DNA of 64,000 nucleotides from Hawksworthiomyces lignivorus. Taxonomy: Eukaryota; Ascomycota; Sordariomycetes; Ophiostomatales; Ophiostomataceae. Shown in pieces: positions 44,790 through 57,097 of this stretch. A program made the translations under genes and the position numbers. Below the pieces are notes generated by a model that saw only the letters and a list, made by a program, of their open reading frames with translations, had not been told where the DNA came from and made no database searches. Numbering within the stretch: position 1 is the stretch's first letter; every line of letters starts with the position of its first letter. Location of the stretch: contig NTMA01000044.1 of the NCBI GenBank assembly GCA_002917075.1, positions 62,001 to 126,000 on the forward strand, given 5' to 3'.

Positions 44790-45994
44790 AAAAGAGGCAA
44801 AAAAAATTACACAAAGTGAGGCGTGAGTCATCAGGGGGGCGAGTTTGGATCTTGTGACATGATGCCACGCGCGCTCCATCGCGTATGTACGGATTGTTTA
44901 TATTAATGGGCAACATCTGCGTCTCCTTTTGGTATGGTTGCGGGTATGGGCGGAAGCCTTTGCGGACTGTTTACCGGCTTTTCTGCTTTTTGTTTTTGTG
45001 CTGCGGGTTTCTCTTTTCTTCTGACGACCTTTTCATGTTTTCTCGCCTGTTCGGCCTTGTCCTTTTTCGTCTTCTCTCTCACTTCTGCCTAGCCTAGCTG
45101 GGCCTATACGGACACGGGCTCTTCCCAACTCTCGTGGGGCTTTCATATGTCTCTGCGTCTCTAGGGAAGCCTTGTGCATATCTGGGTGTCTTTTTTCTTT
45201 TGTTTTAGTTTTACGCGTCACGACGGAGGAATGGTACTTAAGGCTTGCTGGGTCCCCGCAAGAAAGATTGGCTGTTTGATTTGGGTTTCCCATATCTTTG
45301 TATCTTATGTATTCTGTACGGAAGGACGAGAGCACGCTGCCTAGGCTTGGGCTTTCTTGTAATCTCTTTTCTTTGTCTGTCCCTCTAGATAGTTCATTTC
45401 TCTGTCTTTTCTTCATACACCACCCCCCACGTCTCATCTTTGGTGCCTAGGCCATCTATTTCTTCACCTGTCTCCCCTTTTTTGCACTTTCGCTCTCTCA
45501 TCTTGTAGAGGTCACCCGTCTCTCACGCCTCACGACTATGTATGATTAGTATTTAGATTGTTTCTGAGTGGTACGCAGTCCAAACTCTTTCTAGGCAGCA
45601 AATGTGTAAGATTATAGAATTTGTGCAAGTTCTCCTTTGCAGAGCAATAGGAGGACACGGGATAAAAATGAGAATGTGATACGTGATGTCTCGACGCACA
45701 GAGAAACTTATCGTGAAGTGTCATTGTTAATGTAGTCCAGAATTCCTTTGCTCAAGTTTGCCTAATTTCATTTCAAAGAATCCACGCCTCCTCCCTCGAG
45801 GAGCAAACAAACCAAAAACCATACTGTGGTTCCTTGTAGCGTCTTTGTGTAATATGATCGTAGTCTTACAGTAGCCGTCTTGCTCCCGCGTCCTTCCCGC
45901 CCGTGCTCAGACAATCTGCACCCCCGGCCTGTGTGCGCCATAAACACCTTGACCAATCCTCCGCCCCGGTCCCCCGCGTCCCCCCTTCCCACTA
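44790..45994. other. Convergent spacer
   Basis: It lies between the 3' ends of the C2H2 gene and the golgin-like gene. T-rich on the plus strand with many short T runs; likely long 3' UTRs. No gene seen. Confidence 0.45.
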
Positions 45995-48158
45995 TCAGAT
46001 CTCAAAGATGGGCCCGATGCCCTCGGCGCCGCCCTGGCGGCTCTCGACGAGGTCGAGGCGCCAGCCCTCCCAGTTCTTGAGGGCGCGCTTGGCCTCTTTG
46101 ACGCGCTCGATGCGCTTGCGGGCCTCCTCCTCCTGGGCGAGGCGGAAGGCCTCCTCGTCAAAGTCCATGTCGTCGTCGTCGAGGAAGCCGTCGTCGTCCA
46201 GAGAGGCGCCGCCGCCGCCGCCGTGTGACGGGTGGTGGCCGTGGCCGTGGCTATGGTGATGGCCACCGGCGGCGGCGGAGGCCGCGCTGCCGGTGCCCGT
46301 CAGCGCCGAGAAGAAGTCGCCCAGCGTGTTGGCGGCGGGAGCGCCGCCGCTGGCGCCTCGCTTTCGGTTGGCGCCGCCGCCCCCGGCGCCGCCGAGATCG
46401 ACGTCGCTAAAGTGGCGGCCNNNNNNNNNNNNNCCGCCACTTCCAGCGGGCCCGCCGGCGATGTCGTCGGGCCCGAGCTGCAGCTCCTTGCGGCGGTCGT
46501 GCCAGATGCCGTGGCGCAGGTCAGCGTTCTCGGCCTCGAGGGCGCGCAGGCGGCGCTCGAGGTCCTCGGTGCTGCGGCGGCGCTCGAGCAGCTCGTCCTC
46601 GAGCTCGTCGAGGTGCTCGTCGTCGGTGCCGCCGCCGCCGCCGCCGGGTCCGCCGCGGTCGGCGCGCTCCTTGCGCAGGCGCAGGGCCTCGGCGTCGGCG
46701 CGGGCCAGGCGCGTGCGGGCGTCGGCCAGGTCGCGGTCGGCGCGCTCCTTGTCGCGGCGCAGCGCCTGCGACCGCGCGTCGTGCTCCTTGTGCAGCGTGG
46801 TCAGCGCGGCTACCTTCTTGTCCAGGGCGTCGGCGCGCTTGGCCAGGGCGTCGCGCTCGTCGCGCAGCGCGTCGCGCTCCGCCGCCAGGCTGCGCAGCTG
46901 CGTCTCCGCGCTCGTCCGCGCGCTGCCCGCCCGCACCGCCTGCTCCGCCGTGCGGTCCGCGTGCCGCTTCAGCTCCGCCAGCTCGCGCTGCGCCGCCCCC
47001 GCCGCCCGCTCCGCCCGCGCCAGCTTCTCCTCTAGCGCCGCCACCTGCTCCGCCTGCGCGCTCGCCAGCCCGCCGCCGCTCGCGTCGCCGTTCTCGCCTG
47101 GCGCCCCGCCCCCGCCGCCGCCCTCCACCGACAGCCGCTCCACCTGCGCCCGCAGCCGCGCCATCTCCAGCTCCATCGTCTCGATTGTCTGCGCCTTGGA
47201 CTGCAGCTGCTCTGTCAGCTCTGACGCCGGCGGCGGCACGCCCAGGCTGACCGACGGCGTCGAGCCGTGGCGCCCGACCGTCCGCGCCTGCAGCTGCGCG
47301 TTCTGCCGCTGCAGCGCAGCAATCTCAGATTTCTGTGGGGTGGGTCAGCAATGCCGCACTCGATCGCGCATAAGAGGCACACAAAAACAGCTTACTAGCT
47401 TGGTCAGCTCGGACGCGTCTGAGCCGCCATCGCGCACGTCGGCCAGCGCATCCTCTGCCTTCTGCCACCGCTTCTCGGCGTCGGCCGCGTCCTTGGCCAG
47501 CCGCTTGTTCTGGCGCTCGAGTTCCTCGATGCGCGCCGCCTGCTTGCGGTAGATGTCCGCAGCCGTCTCGCCGTCCGCTGACGGGCTCAGCGGGCCGCCG
47601 CCGCCGTGGCGGAAGGATGTCGACCGCAGGCGCGATTGCTCAGACAGCGAGGGCGCCGCGGCTGCCATCTTGGGCGAGGCGAGGGGCGAGGCGACGGCCA
47701 CGTCATCGTCATCGCCTTCGCCCTCGTCTTCGTTGTCGTTCTTCGTGTTCTCCTCTTTTGTGTCGTCGGCGCCCCCGTCTTTGGCTGCCTCTGCGTCGCC
47801 CTTCTTGCCCTTCTTCCCCTTCTTGGCTTTATCGCCGCCCTTTCCTGCTGATGGCTTCGTCTCTTCCTCGTCTTTCTGGTCGTCTTCGTTCTCTTCCTTC
47901 TCTACAGGTTTCGCCTCATCGGTGGCCTCGGCAGCCGCCGGCTTGTCCTTTTTGTCCTTCTTGCCTGTGCTGGCCGCGCCCGTCTGCTTCTTCTTCTTGA
48001 GCTGCTCGACCTGTTGTCAAGAATGGAACCCGTCGTTATTAGCTGTCTTGCATGCTCCTCTGTGAATCCACTTGTGTCCGGGTAAACAAGGTGAGCAAAC
48101 ATACACGCTTCTTGGCTGCGGCGAGCTTCTCAGCCTTGGCCTTATCGTCGTCGGCCAT
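45995..48158 (-). CDS. Coiled-coil golgin-like protein (M-protein-repeat type), with assembly gap
   Basis: Three exons (48158-48105, 48010-47396, 47332-45995) give about 668 residues, counting the 13 unknown bases at 46421-46433 as present. After a basic start (MADDDKAKAEKLAAAKKR) come a lysine/glutamate-rich region and a serine-rich stretch. Then a coiled coil of roughly 250 residues follows, with Arg, Ala, Glu and Leu heptads, broken by a Gly-rich insert, and ends at LRHGIWHDRRKELQ. The C-terminus has a His/Gly-rich stretch, an acidic patch (LDDDDMDFDEEAF) and a conserved-looking end WEGWRLDLVESRQG. Related fungal proteins are annotated as M-protein-repeat or Golgi tethering proteins. I infer a membrane-trafficking scaffold; the precise family is uncertain. 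The gap sits in a GC-rich repeat-like spot. Confidence 0.75.
46421..46433. other. Assembly gap (13 N)
   Basis: Unresolved bases within the coding region. The flanks GTGGCGGCC and CCGCCAC are nearly complementary, so a hairpin may have stopped sequencing. The true length may not be 13. Confidence 0.95.
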
Positions 48159-48797
48159 GGTGGGCGATATTCCAGGCGAAATCTCTCTATCTCATTCAGA
48201 TCCCGCTACGAATTAAAAGGTGGAAATTGGCCAATCGCAAAATCCAAAAGGAATGGTCGTGATGAATAGAGTCGTTGTTGCGTGAGAGAGATGCTGGAAG
48301 AAAGATGGTAGAACGGTCGCTGGAATGCAAACTGGCGTTGCCAATACGAAGGCGTCTGGCCGCCGTTTTTCTAAACACGTCACTCGAAATGGAAGCTCTT
48401 CTAGACCGTTTCCCCCCTCCCTCCTCAGCTATTTGCAGCTATAGGTAGCTATATTACCCTATAATATTAGCGTGTTATGCAGTTTCCACGCGCTAATAAT
48501 AGAAGCTCTGCCCCCTAAAGTGTGCCTTAGTTTCGCATTTATTTAGTGGCTTTGTGGAGATGGGAAAGTCCTCTTGGCGTAGTTCCCACTAATTGCCTGC
48601 CCAACTACTCCGTAACAAAGGCGTATTATTTACTTAGGGCGGGGATCTGTACTATCAAAAAAATTTATAGTGAGGCTCCAGAAGTCATGTTGACGGCTCG
48701 ACTAGGCAAATTAAAACGAAAATTGGATTTGACATCGTCTGAGATGGCATGGTGATTCAATCGTTGTGGACTTTTTGGTCATAGCAAAACATTCTCG
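48159..48797. other. Divergent promoter region
   Basis: It is shared by the golgin-like and rRNA methyltransferase genes. It contains one TACTCCGTA motif at 48606-48614. No gene seen. Confidence 0.45.
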
Positions 48798-50057
48798 ATG
48801 CCTAAGAACCGCAGCGGGGGACGAGCCGGCTCCAAGGGCTCAACTTCGTCCAAGCCCGCCGCCCGCAAGCCCGCCGGCAAACCACCTCCAGAGAGATCAC
48901 AGACCGTCACAGCAGGTTCTTCCAGCGGTGGTGCTACCGCCAGTGCCCTGCAGAGAGCACTTACGTTTTCTCTGCAGCAGCGCCTCCTGGATGTCTTTGG
49001 CCGTGCTCTGGGTCCCACTCTCTCCTCGCCGCACCTGCAGGAAGCCCTCCAGGCCGTTAAGCGGGCCCTCTTTGAGCGGGACTTTGCCGGAGCATTTGGC
49101 AGCGCAGAGGAAGATGGCGAGAGCGGGGGAGGAGATGGCGCAGCCGCCGTTCCGCCGCTCGAGGCATACGCTGCTCGCTGGAGCCCCACGCGGGCCCTCT
49201 GCTACGCCGCCATCCTGAGCAGCCCCATGGTGCAGGAACACTGGCAGGCTGCTGCCGAGGAGGACGACGAAGGGCCGGCCGCCCCGCCAGCAGCGGCTGC
49301 GGGCCAACAGCGAAGACGACGGATGGTCGCCATCGGCGGCGGTGCGGCTGAGACCATCGCGTTTGGCGCGGCGCTCCTGCTGGCGAGCACCGGACAAGGC
49401 GAAGCAGCTGCCGACGACAGCAGCGACGCTCCTGCTGCAGGAGACCTCGTGCTAGTCGACTCCGGCCCCTGGGCCAGCGTGGTCGGCAAGCTGCACGCGG
49501 CCATGACCGATCCGCAGGCGGCAGCAGCAGCAGCAGCAGCAGGGGCGGCGGGGGCAGCTGTCATCCAGCCGCAAGACCGATTCCGCGTCGACGTGCGCCA
49601 GCTGGACATCCTGCAGGTTGAGGAGGCGGCCATGCAGCAGATACTCGCGGGCCCCCGGACCTCGACCGTGGCCCCGACCGCGGCCGCACTCGTCACGCTC
49701 TTCTTCACCCTCAACGAGCTCTTCACGGCCGGCGGCCTCGGCGCCGCCGCCACGTTCCTGCTGCGCCTGACCGCCGCCGCTGCGCCCCGCACCCTGCTGC
49801 TCGTCGTCGACAGCCCCGGCAGCTACGCCGAGACCGCCGTCGGCGCCCAGGCCCGCAGGTACCCTATGCGCTGGCTGCTGGACAAGATCCTGCTGCAGGA
49901 CGCGGGCGGAGGAGACGACGACGAAAGTGGCGTCAGCGCTGCCTGGACCAAGCTCCACGAGGACGAGGCCATCTGGTTCCGCCTGCCGCCGTCCCTCGTG
50001 TATCCCATCCGCCTCGAGGACATGCGCTACCAGATTCACTTGTACGTGCGAAGATGA
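48798..50057 (+). CDS. BMT6: 25S rRNA (uridine-N3)-methyltransferase, Bmt6-like
   Basis: A single exon of 419 residues. A basic, low-complexity N-terminus (MPKNRSGGRAGSKGSTSSKP) of nucleolar type is followed by a helical segment, then EAYAARWSPTRALCYAAIL. The SAM-binding glycine-rich motif VAIGGGAAETIAFGAALL lies near 176-193. The C-terminal block WFRLPPSLVYPIRLEDMRYQ is typical of the putative SAM-dependent methyltransferase family (Methyltransf_34) that includes yeast Bmt6, which methylates N3 of a uridine in 25S rRNA (U2843). Alanine-rich inserts (about 230-250) enlarge it relative to yeast. Assignment to the family is good; assignment to the exact nucleotide is by analogy. Confidence 0.75.
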   Translation: MPKNRSGGRAGSKGSTSSKPAARKPAGKPPPERSQTVTAGSSSGGATASALQRALTFSLQQRLLDVFGRALGPTLSSPHLQEALQAVKRALFERDFAGAFGSAEEDGESGGGDGAAAVPPLEAYAARWSPTRALCYAAILSSPMVQEHWQAAAEEDDEGPAAPPAAAAGQQRRRRMVAIGGGAAETIAFGAALLLASTGQGEAAADDSSDAPAAGDLVLVDSGPWASVVGKLHAAMTDPQAAAAAAAAGAAGAAVIQPQDRFRVDVRQLDILQVEEAAMQQILAGPRTSTVAPTAAALVTLFFTLNELFTAGGLGAAATFLLRLTAAAAPRTLLLVVDSPGSYAETAVGAQARRYPMRWLLDKILLQDAGGGDDDESGVSAAWTKLHEDEAIWFRLPPSLVYPIRLEDMRYQIHLYVRR

Positions 50058-50179
50058 CAGCGTTAGACGGAAAAGCAGTATGGGGTACAATTACTTGTTT
50101 ATATATTATTATCATCCGCTAGAATGCTTGTCTACTTCTTTCTTTTTGGTATCCTCTACGCAAAAAAAACCCTCTCGCA
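50058..50179. other. Short convergent spacer
   Basis: Only about 120 bp separate the methyltransferase and phosphatase stop codons, so the 3' ends of these convergent transcripts probably overlap. Confidence 0.6.
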
Positions 50180-53100
50180 TTACGCCCACACCAGCTTTTT
50201 CAGCGAGTGGCCCAGGTGCCCGAGCAGCCCTGTGCTCTTGCGCGCCTCGGCTAGCGAGACGATGTCGCCGCTGACGCTGATGGGCTTGCGCTCCGAGCCC
50301 GCGGCGACGGGCCGGCTCATGAGGACCAGCCGCTCGATCTCGGACGCGATCGAGACCACCTGCTCCCGCTCCGTGCGCTTGACGCCCTGCTCGTTGGCCG
50401 CCGCCGCCGCCGTGGTCGCGAGCGACGTGTCCGCGTAGAGCGCCTTGAACGCGAGGCGCTTGGCCGGCGGCGACACCGGCCGGCGGCTCAGGAAGCTGGC
50501 AATGCTGGACGACAGCGCGTCGGCCGAAGGCGCCGCCACTGCCGCCGCCGCCGCGTCGGGCTCGCCGGCCTTGCCGCCCTCGCCCAGGTGGATGCTCGAC
50601 AGCGACCGTGTGTTGATTCGCATAATGTCCTCCCGCCCCGGCCGGTACGACACCAGAAAGCCGACGTTGCGCGCCTCGTCCATCTGCATCGGTGACACCG
50701 TCGACACAATGTACGTGCCAATCGTGATCTTGTCGATGTGCGCCAGCTCCACGCGCTCAAACGACGACAGCTTGTCCAGATTCCAGTCAAAGCGACACAG
50801 GTACAGCGCCGCGTCGGTCAACAGCAGAACCACCTCCTCAAAAGGCGGCGTCGTCAGGCTCGTGTCGGCGTCGTGCGGCGCCAGCAGCGTCCAGCCGCCG
50901 ATGAACTCTTCGGACTCGTCAGCGACGACGCGCCGCTGGCACAGGTCGATGGCCTGCTCGCGCATCTTTTGCATCGACATAGCCGGATCCTTTGTCATCA
51001 TGTTGGCTTCGAACTCGTCAAAGATCTTGTCGGTCACATTGCCCAGCAGGAAGTCGATGGTCATCTGCAGAAAAAAGTCATTTACGATGCTGCGACCCAT
51101 GTTAGAAGTCTTGAAAATATGTAGAGTAGGAAACCAAAAAAAAAAAAAAAAAAAAAAAAAGAAATAATGAATTGCAAACGTACCCATTGAAGAAACGTGT
51201 CAAGGAGAGACCTGCATCTGTCAGGGCGCCTCGGTAGTCTCGCTTGCGCGTGCGCGTGTAGTCTCCCTTCATGGCCGCCGTCGACGCGTACTGCTTCGAT
51301 ATGGCATCGCCGTTGTCGGCCCACAGGGTGTTGAACCAGGCGTTTTCCTGGTCGTGCTGGATCGTCATGTCAAAGCCTTGCTCCTTCAGCTGCGCGTCCA
51401 GCATGAACTTGGCAAACGAGCTCTGGCAGACGTTGGTCCGGTCCAGGCAGTCCATGCAGTTAGTGCGCAGGACGCCCTTCTGCAGCTGGATGATGCTGCC
51501 CGCTCCGCTGCCGCTGCCGCTGCCCCCAGCGCTCTCGGCAGGGGTGCTCGTTCCCGTGCTGTCTGTGGTGCCCGGGCCGCCCGTCTCCTCGATCGTGCTG
51601 CCGAGCTCTTCGATCGTCTTGCTCACCCTGCTCATGAGAAGGGAGACGTTTTCGAACTTCATGCCTTTGCAGGCGTGGTGGAAGTCAAACCACTCGAACG
51701 GGACTGTGACCTGGCCCGGTGCGCTGCTAGTCTCGTCGTTGTATCGCTGCACGCTCCTCTCGTACTGCGTGCCGAGAGCAGCCTCGACGCCGTGCTTCTC
51801 GGTCAGATTGACAATCTGCACGGTGCCGTACTCTCGCCGCAGCAGATCAAAGTGCTTTTTCAGAGCGACAAAGTTGAGCTCGAGGGAGTGCTGAATGGCC
51901 GGCACGGGCTTCAGCGAGAACGGCGACTGCGTCCAGAACAGCGGTATGCTTCCGCGGAGCTGCACAAAAGCGTACGTCTTCTCCGGCGGCGGCGGCTGCA
52001 GCAGCTGCGAGTCGGCCAGCCGGTCCGAGACAGACGGAGACAAGATCTGCTCCGTCTCGACCGAGTTGGCCACGTTGCCGTCTTCGTCGATGCCGCGGCG
52101 CATGTAGCGCAGACCGGCGCGCTTCACAGAGCGCCGCGAGATCAGCGTGATGTCGAACTGTTTTTCGGACGGGCGCCGCTCCAGCTCCGCAGACGTTCGC
52201 ACGCTGGCCGCCTGCTGCGGCGACGTGGCGAGCGTCGACAGGCCGCTGCCAGACCGGTAGGAGAAGTCGCTCATCTCGACCGAGTCTTTTGCGCCCTCAT
52301 CGACCTGCGGCGGGTTGCTGTCGACGACAAAGGAGCGCTGGCCGACGAACCCCTGCATCAGAGGCAGGGTCAGGGCATCTGCGCCGGCATCGATGAACGG
52401 CTTGACGGCGTGGCGGTTCCAGAAGTACAGGGGATCCACCAGCTTGTGCAGAGGCACGTCGGTCCACCTGGCCTTGGGCTGTTTTGACAGGCTGCGGGTG
52501 ATGTCGTAGTCGTAGGAGAAGTAGAATGCTCGCGATGCGCCGTAGTACATCTGTGTGGTGCGCAGCAGCTTTGGCAGGAGGCTGGTCACGGCGCTGTCCT
52601 CAGTGGCGCCGGAATCAGCCGGCTGTACCGGAGGCGTGGTGGAAGCCGTGTCTGTGCCGGTAGCCTCGGTGGTGGAACCTGAATCCTGGTCCCCACTGGA
52701 AACATTAATTGCGGGCGGCGCATCAGCAGAAGCCGCCGGGTTCGGTTGGCTGCTGCTGGGTGGATCTGGCGCGGTCTCTGGCTCGGTCACCGTCGCTTCC
52801 TCGTCGATCTCGGCGGGCTTGTTGCCGCCGGTCAGGCCCATCAGCCGCTTCTGCTCCTGCAGCCACCCGCTGCGGCTGAACCACCGCTGCGCAAAGCGGC
52901 CATAGCTGCCCCGCCGCGAAATAACGTCTTCCGCAATGCTGTTGCTGCTCTGGTGGCCCGTCGGCGTCAGCCCCAGCTTTCCGTTGCCTGTATTGCCGTC
53001 TTTGTCCTTTCGGCTGGTCTCCTCCCCAATGTCGTCTGGCCACAGGCCGCCGTCTTCGTCTTGGTCGCCGCCGTGGCGGCTCTCGTCGTCGCTGTCGTCG

Positions 53101-53580
53101 CTGAACTCGTCGTCGGTTGCGTCTCGGGAGGGTCGCCGCTTGAGACGGCGAACCGTGTCTTCGACGGAATCGAGGGCTTCGCTATAGTTTGTGCATGGTG
53201 TCAAGGCAACCTCGGTGACGACGTATATGGGATAGCCGCGGATGGTTGCGATCTGCTGGCGCTTGGTTATGGAGATAAGGTAGCTGAACTTGGCGACATT
53301 GATCAGGCCTGCATGGGGTATTCGGGTTAGCAGAACTGACGGACCAGCGGGCGGATTCCTCTCGCAGAGCTCCCCTACCGACAATTCCGAACGCCTCGAA
53401 GCTGGTCCCGGGCTTGACCGACTCGCCGGCGACGTCGCGGGCGGCTGCTGACAGCACAGTGTCGCCGTATCGTATCTTGACGGAGGGGGCGGGTCTCTGA
53501 TCCTTCTTGGTAGAGAGGGGGTGGAGAACAAGGCCGTCTACGGCGGCGCAGATGAGGATCTTCCGGGCGAGGCCGGGCAT
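50180..53580 (-). CDS. SAC-domain phosphoinositide phosphatase (Sac2/INPP5F type)
   Basis: Three exons (53580-53379, 53308-51184, 51089-50180) encode 1078 residues; introns are 70 and 94 nt with GCTAACC and TTCTAAC branch points. The SAC domain starts at the N-terminus (KILICAAVDGLVLHP, GLINVAKFSYLISI), contains a long disordered insert (about 110-280), and carries the catalytic RTNCMDCLDRTN motif near residue 685. Exon 3 encodes the hSac2 homology domain (GGWTLLAPHDADTS, ALYLCRFDWNLDKLSSFERV). The architecture matches Sac2/INPP5F, a 4-phosphatase acting on endosomal phosphoinositides, rather than the ER protein Sac1: no C-terminal membrane anchor is visible. Role in endosomal or plasma-membrane lipid turnover is inferred. 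Confidence 0.9.
51090..51183 (-). other. SAC gene intron 2 with 25-base poly(T)
   Basis: The donor GTACGT is followed by a run of 25 T residues in the sense strand (51160-51136), then TTCTAAC and acceptor CGCAG. The T run may be length-variable between strains. Confidence 0.8.
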
Positions 53581-53871
53581 CTTAAGGGCTGACGTGTTTC
53601 TGTCCTCTGTCCTGTTCCCGGCTGCGATGTTGAAACGCAGAAGCCGACAGACGCTCTAATGGGAGTTTACGTTCACATGGACGGAAGGAAGCGCCCAAAA
53701 GACGCACAACAAAGCAATTGCAACACGCTAAGAATGCGAAATCTAGCAAAAAAGGAAGGAAGTCACCAGTGCAGCACTGTCCAATAGCTTATATAGGAAG
53801 TAAGAGTAAAGAGTAATACGAGAAAGAGCAAAGCGCCAGAGAGCATTAGAAGAACAAAGTCAAATAAACCT

Positions 53872-53907
<36 letters not shown>

Positions 53908-55068
53908 AAAGAGGTCAGGAGTACCACGTCGCTTGCCGCTTCCTCCTGCTTCTTGCTGCTCGTGGTTTGCTTCAGTGACTGAAATAGCGGGGCACGCGGC
54001 ATTAGCTGCTGCCGTTATAGGGGTCTTTTAGCTGGCCAGCTGGTAAGAGATTGTCACTTGCTTTGAATGACGTATCAGTGCTCAGAAACCGGGGCTCGTG
54101 GGCTGCGCTCTGTGCATATGGCACTTGAAGCGCAGACGGGGTTAAATTAGGACCTCCATAATGGAACAAAGATCAACTCGGTCTAGAGGGATGCTATTAT
54201 ACTCCGTAATATTGCCTAGTAGAAAATGAAGAGACGAAACGAAAATCGCAGCATTCCTCTAGACGATCTACCGGTTGCTTGCGCTGAAGAGACAGGTCCC
54301 TCTATTTTTCAGTCGCATATCTCTTCGCTTCTCTCCTAATTGCAGCCGTCAGCGGCAGGTTGACCTGTGAGATAATAGTACATTTTTCCGCTTTTCTGTG
54401 AGATATGGTCATGCACAGACACCGCAGATGCAGCAGCACATACTATATCTGAGAAGAGCTGCTGGCGGATAGCGATTTCAGATGGAGTGGGCCTGACCAG
54501 CCTGTTATCGAAACGAGAGGGAGAGGGAGAGAGGCAGCGTAGGCTATGTTACTCAATAAGAAACAGTACCTCGTCCATGTACTTTCGTAATCCGTACTTC
54601 GACCTAGTGTACTGTAAATAACTACGCAGCACGTAGCAATCTGCGAAATAGTTTATCCGAAGAAAACCAAACACGGACTAGCGCCGATTAGGACTGGCCT
54701 CTGCCTCTCCTTTGCCCCCAATCAAGGACCAATGCTCGAAAACACCTCGCCAACCAAAAAAGGCCTCGTTTTCTGCTGCCTTTCCTCCAACTCTTCTCTC
54801 CATCTCAATCTCGCAAATCCCATCCACTCTCCTTTCTCCATCTTTCTCATCGCCAGCGCTTGTCCGCAATCCTCGTCTGCCGTCGACAGCAACATTCCTT
54901 ATCAGCTCGCCGAGTTTCTCAAAAGCTTCGCCTCTCCCTATCTTGCAGATTTAGCCACCTTGCAAACTCCCTTCTCACCCCTTGGACTCTTCGTCAGCTC
55001 TCTGCTACTCTTCTCTACGCTCAACTTCCCTACTTCGGATTTCCATTCGTCGTCTACCACCAGTCACC
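53581..55068. other. Divergent promoter region of SAC and VMA3 genes
   Basis: About 1.5 kb with a 26-base A run (53885-53910), a TACTCCGTA motif at 54200-54208, and a pyrimidine-rich leader (54700-55068) directly before the VMA3 start. No gene recognised. Confidence 0.5.
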
Positions 55069-56091
55069 ATGTCTAGCGATCTTTGGTATGTGTCTATGTC
55101 CTCTGGGATTACCTTTTTGTTGTCATGCGAAGCTCCTGCTGTAGTTCCAGCAGAGCTGCATAAGCTATCGCTGGCCACTGCTTCCTCGTCCGGATAGCTT
55201 CGGCGCCTCCCTCTTCTCATTGAAGACAGCTATATTGTTATGCTTAACATCGAAACTAACAATTATTTCTTGTTTGATAGCCCCGTCTACGCGGTTAGTG
55301 CTCTCCTCTTCGAGTCCTTCGGCTCCATACCTCCCTTGACGTCCTGTCTTCCTCTCTCTGCTGGCGTGTCCTCTCCGCGTCAAGCATACGCGAAAAAAAA
55401 GCCCTCATCAGCTCCCTTATCTATCGCGCAGTCTCACAACGATCGATGACATATCTTATTGGCCCTTACTAACCTTTTATCTCCTAAACAGCCCTTCTTC
55501 GGTGCCATGGGTTGCACAGCAGCCATTGTCTTCACCTGCCTGGGTGCCTCTTACGGCACTGCCAAGTCTGGTGTCGGCATTGCTGCCATGGGTGTTCTGC
55601 GGCCTGACCTGATCGTCAAGAGTACGTGCCCTTTTCATGCTATTTTGAAGAACTCCTAGCTAGTGGTTTGTGTGTCGTGTCTGACAGCATCTCTTAGACA
55701 TCGTCCCCGTCATTATGGCTGGTATCATTGGTATCTACGGCCTGGTCGTGTCTGTCCTGATCTCCGACAACCTGAAGCAGAACGAGTACGCCCTGTACAC
55801 TGGTTTCATCCAGCTCGGTGCCGGTCTTGCTGTCGGTCTGGCTGGTCTGGCTGCCGGCTTTGCCATTGGCATTGTCGGTGATGCTGGTGTGCGCGGCACT
55901 GCTCAGCAGCCGAGACTGTTCGTCGGCATGATTCTGATTCTCATTTTCGCTGAGGTTCTGGGTATGTTCTGATGCTGCTTGCGTTTTTCATCTCCCACGC
56001 TATGGTCCTTACTGACATGCGTCTAGGTCTGTACGGTCTGATCGTTGCCCTTCTGATGAACTCCAAGGCATCGCTCAACATCTCCTGCTAA
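55069..56091 (+). CDS. VMA3: V-type ATPase proteolipid subunit c
   Basis: Five exons (55069-55085, 55281-55293, 55492-55621, 55698-55961, 56027-56091) encode 162 residues. The first exon has 17 nt and the second only 13 nt; together they give MSSDLCPVYA, and [14 protein letters not shown] follows. Four hydrophobic helices are present with the conserved MGVLRPDL and [21 protein letters not shown] segments. The proton-carrying glutamate in LIFAEVLG (Glu139) lies in helix 4. Subunit c forms the membrane rotor ring of the vacuolar proton pump. The small 5' exons and the long (195 and 198 nt) first introns are the only reading that rebuilds the conserved N-terminus. Confidence 0.97.
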
Positions 56092-57097
56092 GCGAACCGC
56101 GGCTTGTCCCGGTTTCCGGTGGAGGGGTCGGATCAGTACGAGTAGGAGGCGATGGTTGTATTAGGCCGGCTAGCAAGTTTGTGCTTGGCCCTGGCAGAAT
56201 TGAAGCACTTGTCCCTATGTTGACGACGGAGCCGACAGCCACACACCGGACGGAAAGAGGATCGACTTTCGCATAGACTCTCTTTTTTGGAAACGACAAG
56301 AAGCACGCGTTTGTCTGACGAGGATCTGCATATAATTTGATAGGGAAACAGACGACTGGGATTGTTTAGGCATCAATTTTAATACAGCTCTACTGCTTTC
56401 TCTTGCTCCCAGCCTTTATGGAGGGATGAGAGATGGCAGTGAGCAGCATCACGGCGGAAAGAATAGGCGATTAGAGAAAGACCTTCTTTTTGGAATGGGG
56501 AGATAAGGAAGGCTCCGGGGTTTTTGCTTTGTTTTGTTTCTTTGTGCCAATCTTGTTTTTCCAGTTATATCTCGCTTGGGGGTCCAGAAACGACCACAAA
56601 GCAAAATACGTGTACTATTGTCATATTACTGCCACTACTTGCATATCCAATCCATTTTTTAAAAAAAAAAAAAAAAAAATGTGTTCCTAGTATACAACAT
56701 CGACTTCAGCTTTGTGAATTTTTTTCTGATTAGATTAAGTATTTGGTATAGACTGAAGCTTTTTCGCTTCTTGTTTCCTGTGATCATATACAGAAATCTC
56801 CATTTACCATCAACCCATTGGGTAGCCAAATACAACATGAGCAAAATAAAAGAGACAACGACTACAAGAGAAATATGCTTCCAATATATACAAGAAACGT
56901 ATGAAAATTAAAAAAAAAAAAAAAAAATGTATGAATAGCGACTGAGAAAATATGCCAAGGACGATAAATGTCTGCAATGAATTTGTCCCAAGAAAGTGGT
57001 TTGGGATTGGGCTATCTTTCGTGCGACTGCAAGACATGGGCCCCCAGTCTAGAGGCCTCTCTTTCAGAGATTAGATGACGTACTAGACAGGAGACTG
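56092..57097. other. Convergent spacer
   Basis: It holds the 3' UTRs of VMA3 and ERG4, with A runs at 56661-56679 and 56910-56927. No gene seen. Confidence 0.5.

Noticed and set aside
46293..47552. 419-codon frame antisense to the golgin-like gene
   Set aside because: Ser/Arg/Ala low complexity produced by GC-rich third positions of the real gene on the other strand.
51354..52487. 377-codon frame antisense to the SAC phosphatase
   Set aside because: Arg/Leu-rich shadow of a conserved gene; no motif.
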